Assembly (NCBI GenBank): GCA_019637685.1 | Contig: JAHBVF010000033.1 | Coordinates: 1-64,000, forward strand | DNA from: Caldilineaceae bacterium | Lineage (GTDB): Bacteria > Chloroflexota > Anaerolineae > Caldilineales > Caldilineaceae | DNA length: 64,000 bases | Direction: 5' to 3' | Shown here: positions 60,501-64,000 of the stretch, piece after piece | How the letters are laid out: every line of letters begins with the position of its first letter | Position numbering within the stretch: the stretch's first letter is position 1 | Notes under the pieces: model-generated | Seen by the model: only the letters and a program-made list of their open reading frames with translations | Databases searched by the model: none | What the model was told of the DNA's origin: nothing | Translations under genes and position numbers: made by a program

Positions 60501-62460
60501 CCTGGGGCGGGCATTGGCGCACCAGCACAACCATTTCGATGCGCAGTTTGGAGTCCGGGTCCAAATATCCAGCCCAACTGACTTCGCCGCTGGGGGGCAC
60601 GCCGCTGTCAAAGGTAGCAGCCAAAGGAGTGGCATTGCCTGCCAGCAGGGTGACGAAGGGACCACTCACCAGTTGCACTTCTGCGGGAAGACGGTCGCTC
60701 ATTACGGCTGTGGCCGGGGCTGTGCCGCCCACGTGGGCGATCTCTACAGTATATGTGTAAGTATCCCCAACTGTGACCAGATTGTCGGTCTCGGAATGGT
60801 ACTTGCGGATCTGCAAATCGCCCGGCTGGCCCTGATCGGTGTTGGGCTGATGGAGATAGTCTTCCGTCTCGCCGAATCGATAGCCCTTGGGCCAATCCGG
60901 GCCGCGGCCGTCGTGCTCGAAAGGCGCGAGCGCGGTCACCGGTTCTTCACTGAGTGTGAAACGTACCCAGGCCGGTGCCGTGGGTTGGTTGTTCATCACC
61001 TTCATTGTGGTGACAGGGATGTCCATTGAACCCACAATCACAGATGTGTCGATGACGAAATTCTCGACGATCCACTCGTGGGCATAGTCAGCGTTGACGG
61101 GATCGGCGTTGGCTGTTTGGCAGATTTTACGCTGCCGCCAGTCGCCGCTGCGATCGCCGTCGTAATAGACATTCAGGTACATCTTTCCGCCCGGTGTGGA
61201 CGGGTTGCGCGAGACCCGCACGAGGAGAGTCGTCTCTTCGCAGTCGATAAAGCGGGTCTGTTTGAAATTGCGCCAGCCGTCGTCAAACTCGTCCTGGTTC
61301 GAGGCGTTGGCGTCGGTTCCGTTGTTCAGGATATTTGTCGTGGGGTCCATATCGGGCAACAGGTCAGCATCTTTCTCCGAACTGACCCGGTCACCCAGCC
61401 ACGAGGCATAGGGGTTGGCGTGCATTGGCCCGCTGGGCGCGCCTGCTGCCGTGCCTTCCCAGACACTGGGGAACCTGCCGTTGGTGGGCACAGATGGATA
61501 GGCCACATTGGCCAGGCTGTGGTGATTGCTGCTGTCTGGTGCATCGCCAAAATCTGGCTTCACCTGATCCACCTGATCGGGCAGGCGCAGATAGTCCTCG
61601 GTTTCGCCGAAGCGGAAGCCATTGTGTGGCCCACGGCCATCGGTCAGGCCCCGGGTGGGCGGCTCGTTGGGATTGGGCTGATCCACAGGCGGCATGTGTT
61701 CGGCCATCTCTTCGCTCAGCGTAAAGCGCATCCAGGCCGGTGCGTCGGGTTTGGCGTTGTAGACGAGGATTGTCTTGACTTCGATATCCGCAAAGCTGCC
61801 TGTCATCGCGCTCAGATCGACCGCAAAATCCTGTACGATCCACTCATTGGAATGGCCATCCGGATCACATTTGCCGATGTCTTCCCAATCCCCATCCCGG
61901 TTGCCGTCGATCCAGACATTCAGAAAAGCCTTTTTGATGTCTATGGCCGGGTCTTTGCGCACACGGACTTTCAAAATTGCCTCTTTGCAGTCGGCCAAAG
62001 GCACATTCCGATTCAGCCAGCCGTCGTCGGCCCGGTCGTTGTCCGCATTGTCCGCGGCTTTGGCCAGAATGTTGTTGATGGGATTGCCACCCGCGTCCAT
62101 CTCCTGATCCGGGCCGGTGTCGGCCTCGTTTTCCAGGCTCACTTTGTCGCCCAGCCAAAAGACATGCGGGTCGTAATGAATGGGTCCCCGGCCTTCGCCA
62201 GCAGGTGTGTCATTGAACACCGTAGGGAAGCGACCGGGCACGCCTGAATAAGCTGTGTTGCTGATGCTGTGATGATTGGTGCTGTCCGGCGCGTCGCCCA
62301 GATCAGCCGTGGGGCGCGGGGGTTGGGTTTCCTGGGCATAGACAGCGCTGCCCGAAAAAAGCAGGGCCATTAGCAATACAGCCAGCCCTAACAGTTTCGG
62401 CACGCTTTGCGCCTGCCCTTTTCCTCTCCAAAATTGTCTTTGACTGCGTTCAAAATCCAT
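57535..62460 (-). CDS. Giant secreted GEVED/DUF11 protein with C-terminal degenerate cupredoxin domain
   Basis: 1641 residues from ATG 62460 (AGGAG 6-7 nt upstream); a GTG at 62538, also with good AAAGGAG, would add 26 residues. The signal peptide ends SAVYA. Three GEVED repeats, each opening LGDAPDSSNHH/LGDAPDSTNHH and closing with GETEDYL, occur near 50, 305 and 850. Two DUF11-like beta domains and an Ig-like adhesin domain follow, then a carboxypeptidase-regulatory-like domain. Near 1530-1630 lies a plastocyanin-like domain in which the Cys, His and Met copper ligands read Asp, Asn and Val. The protein ends in NLYLPAVVR, a tail typical of Chloroflexota exported proteins. It is probably a surface structural or adhesive protein. 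Confidence 0.85.
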   Translation of the reverse strand: MDFERSQRQFWRGKGQAQSVPKLLGLAVLLMALLFSGSAVYAQETQPPRPTADLGDAPDSTNHHSISNTAYSGVPGRFPTVFNDTPAGEGRGPIHYDPHVFWLGDKVSLENEADTGPDQEMDAGGNPINNILAKAADNADNDRADDGWLNRNVPLADCKEAILKVRVRKDPAIDIKKAFLNVWIDGNRDGDWEDIGKCDPDGHSNEWIVQDFAVDLSAMTGSFADIEVKTILVYNAKPDAPAWMRFTLSEEMAEHMPPVDQPNPNEPPTRGLTDGRGPHNGFRFGETEDYLRLPDQVDQVKPDFGDAPDSSNHHSLANVAYPSVPTNGRFPSVWEGTAAGAPSGPMHANPYASWLGDRVSSEKDADLLPDMDPTTNILNNGTDANASNQDEFDDGWRNFKQTRFIDCEETTLLVRVSRNPSTPGGKMYLNVYYDGDRSGDWRQRKICQTANADPVNADYAHEWIVENFVIDTSVIVGSMDIPVTTMKVMNNQPTAPAWVRFTLSEEPVTALAPFEHDGRGPDWPKGYRFGETEDYLHQPNTDQGQPGDLQIRKYHSETDNLVTVGDTYTYTVEIAHVGGTAPATAVMSDRLPAEVQLVSGPFVTLLAGNATPLAATFDSGVPPSGEVSWAGYLDPDSKLRIEMVVLVRQCPPQDRQVIHNVARLFSRDGRPIAEAEANLKTNCERPKPPVIHLEKKLIRLSPVVGEIDIPDQPEADQPILAGQEVAYGLNLNTESTIAGELVISDSMPVGVVATQISVDRGEATIRDDGRLVIWRLRVGPDSGPAHARIHVKPNGKLKCNEPVVNIAHWIFYHGNEALLLGQSNPARIYLVCADLGDAPDSSNHAGMAMDAYVGVPGARFPTVFNVAAPERGPKHMITRPFHLGRGVTEEREADLGVDQDPTNNILPKLNQPDKDERDDGLVYSELKLEDCKVARIPVLVSIDATALAALTAVAPNAKPVGYVNVWLDSNRDGDWVDHYECPGDNQAKVTGWEHIVVDHPVDVAALGPGIHKIYLTTNWPVSWPLIQGKEHPAWMRITLAETVSNKVLDCGAGTCHIGDGRGYDKAFRFGETEDYLVRSHSDQPGEGADPSVRKEGRLSPERDPSTGNVFWLAQWSVRYKNLGHGLATNVVVTDELSGPQTLDGERSVPVIPPTISGNSLRYAVGNLGPGAEGHIGLRSILPIDTAPGTIITNTVTITADLDLDPTNNTTVVTLTVPLLPPLITYPTPGTTCTGTFTITGRVQPGATVDLTIVDSNTSTTVDSATVSPDSSGHWTHAVSGLPDGEYDINATAMLGGVSSPTTTVHVIVDSSLFWNPLSLRFTDGDGHVSRPHDANGRTDEDGWSVFLRRGTVYTASLTICCDDPNAVVTLELGTVASLTLTDPDGDGTYTATFTTPSTGPITGRIRICVVCHLIKVCSDGEITIDPEGTVFDITTGLPVSSSAVACMAEQVSGAGGESVFGLWPAADFGQINPQTTGSDGYFSFFTPAGTYQLQVSKSGYQAYRSQDLVVTNAPVHFDVPLTPAIAGAASHTVLITAEGFDPSVLTVEPGATVEFVNMDVALHSSRSTSPAPSYGAEAAELKSSDAWDSGLLDNGASYKRTLTSTGTYTYADAVNPAVTATIIVEEAAAPQINLYLPAVVR

Positions 62461-62865
62461 TTGGTTCTCCTGGTTTGCTCTTGCACAAGTGGCTGAATGG
62501 CCTTTCGCTCGACCGCGGGGGATAGACGAGTTTCTCACATGAGTATTCTCCTTTCGTCTGTTCTGACATTCACGGCGTGCTGGGGAGAGCACAAGCTGTG
62601 CTTCGTCCTTTAGTTATCCGTCGAAGCCGCGCATCTGGCTGCGCCGCAGAACACACCCGGTCTGTGTGCCGGATCACAGTGGAATGTTTGGGGGAAATCG
62701 ATCTGCTCGTTCAGCCTTTCGGGCTTGAATCGGGTTTGCCATCCCTGCTCCGGGAAGGCGTGTGGTGGTCTTGGGGCCACTCTGTTTATCGGCCACAGGC
62801 TGGCCGGATAAACCAGTAATTCCTATGACGTTTTGGTCAACTTTCCCCAACGACCCAATAAGGAA
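62461..62865 (-). other. Leader region of the giant secreted protein
   Basis: About 400 nt without a credible gene between glyS and the giant gene. It contains the SD-start-stop listed at 62535-62554 and several short dyads (e.g. AGCCTTTCGGGCT around 62710-62722). No riboswitch class could be assigned. Confidence 0.5.
62535..62554 (-). promoter_or_regulatory. Shine-Dalgarno followed by ATG-TGA / alternative GTG start
   Basis: AAAGGAG (62554-62548) is 7 nt from ATG (62540), which is immediately followed by TGA. The overlapping GTG (62538) is in frame with the downstream giant gene. It is therefore either a minimal start-stop uORF controlling ribosome loading or the real upstream start of the giant protein. 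Confidence 0.5.
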
Positions 62866-62891
62866 AACCCGTCGCAGAGCTGCGACGGGTT
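62866..62891 (-). terminator. Rho-independent terminator of glyS
   Basis: Perfect 12-bp palindrome (62866-62877 with 62880-62891). On the minus strand it is followed by TTTTCCTTA, 34 nt after the glyS stop. Confidence 0.9.
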
Positions 62892-62925
62892 GAGGAAAGT
62901 CTTGTGTTGGGATCGGATGGCTGAC

Positions 62926-64000
62926 TTAGAAGCCCTGCAATCGGCTCAAATCGGCTATGCCAGCGGAGAGAGCCGCAATGCGCTGGACAAGCGCCTGCCG
63001 GGCCTGGCGCACAGTCAGGTCCTCGGCGTTGATCAGCACCGCGTCGAAGAAGCTGTTGATGGGTGCGGTCAAGCTGTGCAGTTGCGCGCCGAGAACAGCC
63101 GCTGGTTCCTCCGCGGCGTCCAGCGTGGATTGGGCCTGCTCCCAGGCCGCGTGGAGCGTGCGCTCGGCCTCAGTTTCATAGGCTGCCGCGGCCAGCGCCT
63201 GTTCGCCGTCCAGGCTGCGCACAATGCGGGCGCAGCGGGCATAGGCCGTAAAGGTCTCGTCCCAGCCATCGCCCGCCACCAGCGCGGAGAACGCGGCACA
63301 GGCCCGTTCTGCCGCGGCTGGATTGTCGCCCCGTTCCGCCAAAACAGCCTCCACCACATCGTGGGCATAGCCCATTTCCAGCAGCACACCCTGCAAACGG
63401 CGGGTAACAAACTCGCCTGCGTCAGCCAGGCTCTGGGGCGTCGCTTCGACCGCCAGATGGCTGGCCGCCCGGCTCAGCGCGGCGTTGACCGAAAAATCGA
63501 TCTGGCCACTGATCAGATTGTTGACGATCCCCAGCGCGGCCCGGCGCAACCCAAAGGGATCCGCGCTGCCGCTGGGCGAGACGCCCACCGCGAAAAGGCC
63601 GGCCAGACTGTCCAGTTTGTCGGCCAGGCTCAGGGCCAGACCGGGCAGTGTGGCAGGTGTGCTGTCGCCCGCAAAACGGGGCAGGTAATGTTCCCGAATG
63701 GCCTGGGCCACCGCTGGCGTTTCGCCGCTGCGCTGGGCGTAGATTTCGCCGATGATTCCCTGCAAACTGGTCATCTCCACCACCATCGACGTGACCAGAT
63801 CGGACTTGGAAAGGGCCGCGGCCCGGCCAACTGTCGCCAGTTCGTCGGCGCTGCCGCCCAACATTTGGCCGATCTTCGGGGCCAGTCTTTCCAGCCGTTG
63901 CACTTTGTCCAGCATCGATCCCAATTTGGCGTGAAAGGTGAGTGTGCCCAGCCGGGGGGTGAAGCTCTCCAGCGAGCGGGCGGTGTCGTTGCGGAAGAAG
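62926..64000 (-). CDS. glyS: Glycyl-tRNA synthetase beta subunit, 5' end outside window
   Basis: The last 358 codons; the frame remains open to the window edge (FFRNDTARSLESFTPRLG upstream of FHAKLGSMLDK). Family motifs: HAKLGSMLDKVQRLE, ALSLADKLDSLAGLFAVG, SGSADPFGLRRAALGI and the C-terminal FFDAVLINAEDLTVRQARQALV (shown here as FFDAVLINAEDL). The beta subunit supports tRNA-Gly binding and acylation with the alpha subunit. The true start and any alpha fusion lie beyond 64000. Confidence 0.95.
   Translation of the reverse strand, partial: FFRNDTARSLESFTPRLGTLTFHAKLGSMLDKVQRLERLAPKIGQMLGGSADELATVGRAAALSKSDLVTSMVVEMTSLQGIIGEIYAQRSGETPAVAQAIREHYLPRFAGDSTPATLPGLALSLADKLDSLAGLFAVGVSPSGSADPFGLRRAALGIVNNLISGQIDFSVNAALSRAASHLAVEATPQSLADAGEFVTRRLQGVLLEMGYAHDVVEAVLAERGDNPAAAERACAAFSALVAGDGWDETFTAYARCARIVRSLDGEQALAAAAYETEAERTLHAAWEQAQSTLDAAEEPAAVLGAQLHSLTAPINSFFDAVLINAEDLTVRQARQALVQRIAALSAGIADLSRLQGF

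Noticed and set aside
62700..62760. GGCAAACCC...CCGAAAGG stretch on the minus strand ahead of the giant gene, riboswitch-like at first glance
   Set aside because: No consistent pairing with any known class.

Overview
The window looks like a GC-rich chromosomal segment from a Chloroflexota bacterium, probably of the Anaerolineae/Caldilineae type. The evidence is the set of family signatures: zinc-ribbon/nucleotide-cyclase/AAA ATPase/TPR mega-proteins, secreted GEVED-repeat proteins ending in a YLPxVxR-like tail, lipoproteins with classical lipoboxes, and F420-type LLM oxidoreductases. I see no phage, insertion sequence, CRISPR array, rRNA or tRNA.

1-12294: a very large lipoprotein that fuses a beta-propeller, a di-haem cytochrome c peroxidase (MauG type) and an FG-GAP/ASPIC-UnbV region; a GT4 glycosyltransferase; then a complete five-gene oligopeptide/oligosaccharide ABC importer (binding lipoprotein, two permeases with an ATGA overlap, two ATPases). 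Two hairpins separate the binding-protein gene from the permeases. 12371-17542: a GTGA-coupled MerR regulator plus CopZ-like Fe-S metallochaperone with a MerR-type operator, an MFS exporter of the fosmidomycin-resistance type, a thermonuclease-like protein, a two-domain lamin-tail secreted protein and an SDR dehydrogenase.

17676-28582 (minus strand): a metabolic run containing a six-hairpin-like protein, a BNR_4 propeller, a VOC ring-cleaving dioxygenase, a mutarotase-like protein, an LLM oxidoreductase and two-subunit class I fumarase. It continues into the most interesting gene of the window, a MerB-like organomercurial lyase. An in-frame TGA falls exactly where MerB has its catalytic Cys159, and is followed by a hairpin with a GGUC loop, so it is a candidate selenoprotein. 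Behind it lie a DUF1858 protein, a cbb3-like 12-TM subunit and two small membrane proteins.

28839-46705 (minus strand): an alpha-2-macroglobulin lipoprotein with a CSEQ thioester, a VTT/DedA membrane protein, a double cyclophilin lipoprotein, and a polysaccharide block (WecA/TagO-type transferase, Wzy/WaaL-type ligase fused to TPRs, GT4 transferase). A UvrD/PcrA-like helicase, an SH3-like membrane protein and a small unknown protein follow. 46889-57299 (plus): two paralogous zinc-ribbon/cyclase/AAA/TPR signalling proteins. The first has two cyclase domains, both lacking the metal-binding aspartates; the second keeps them but has lost its TPRs. A 44-residue secreted peptide gene follows. 57535-64000 (minus): a giant secreted GEVED/DUF11 protein ending in a copper-less cupredoxin domain, and the 3' part of glyS.

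Spacers on the minus strand repeatedly carry inverted repeats whose arms are themselves stuttered short phrases; they form a recognisable class of dispersed intergenic element in this genome.
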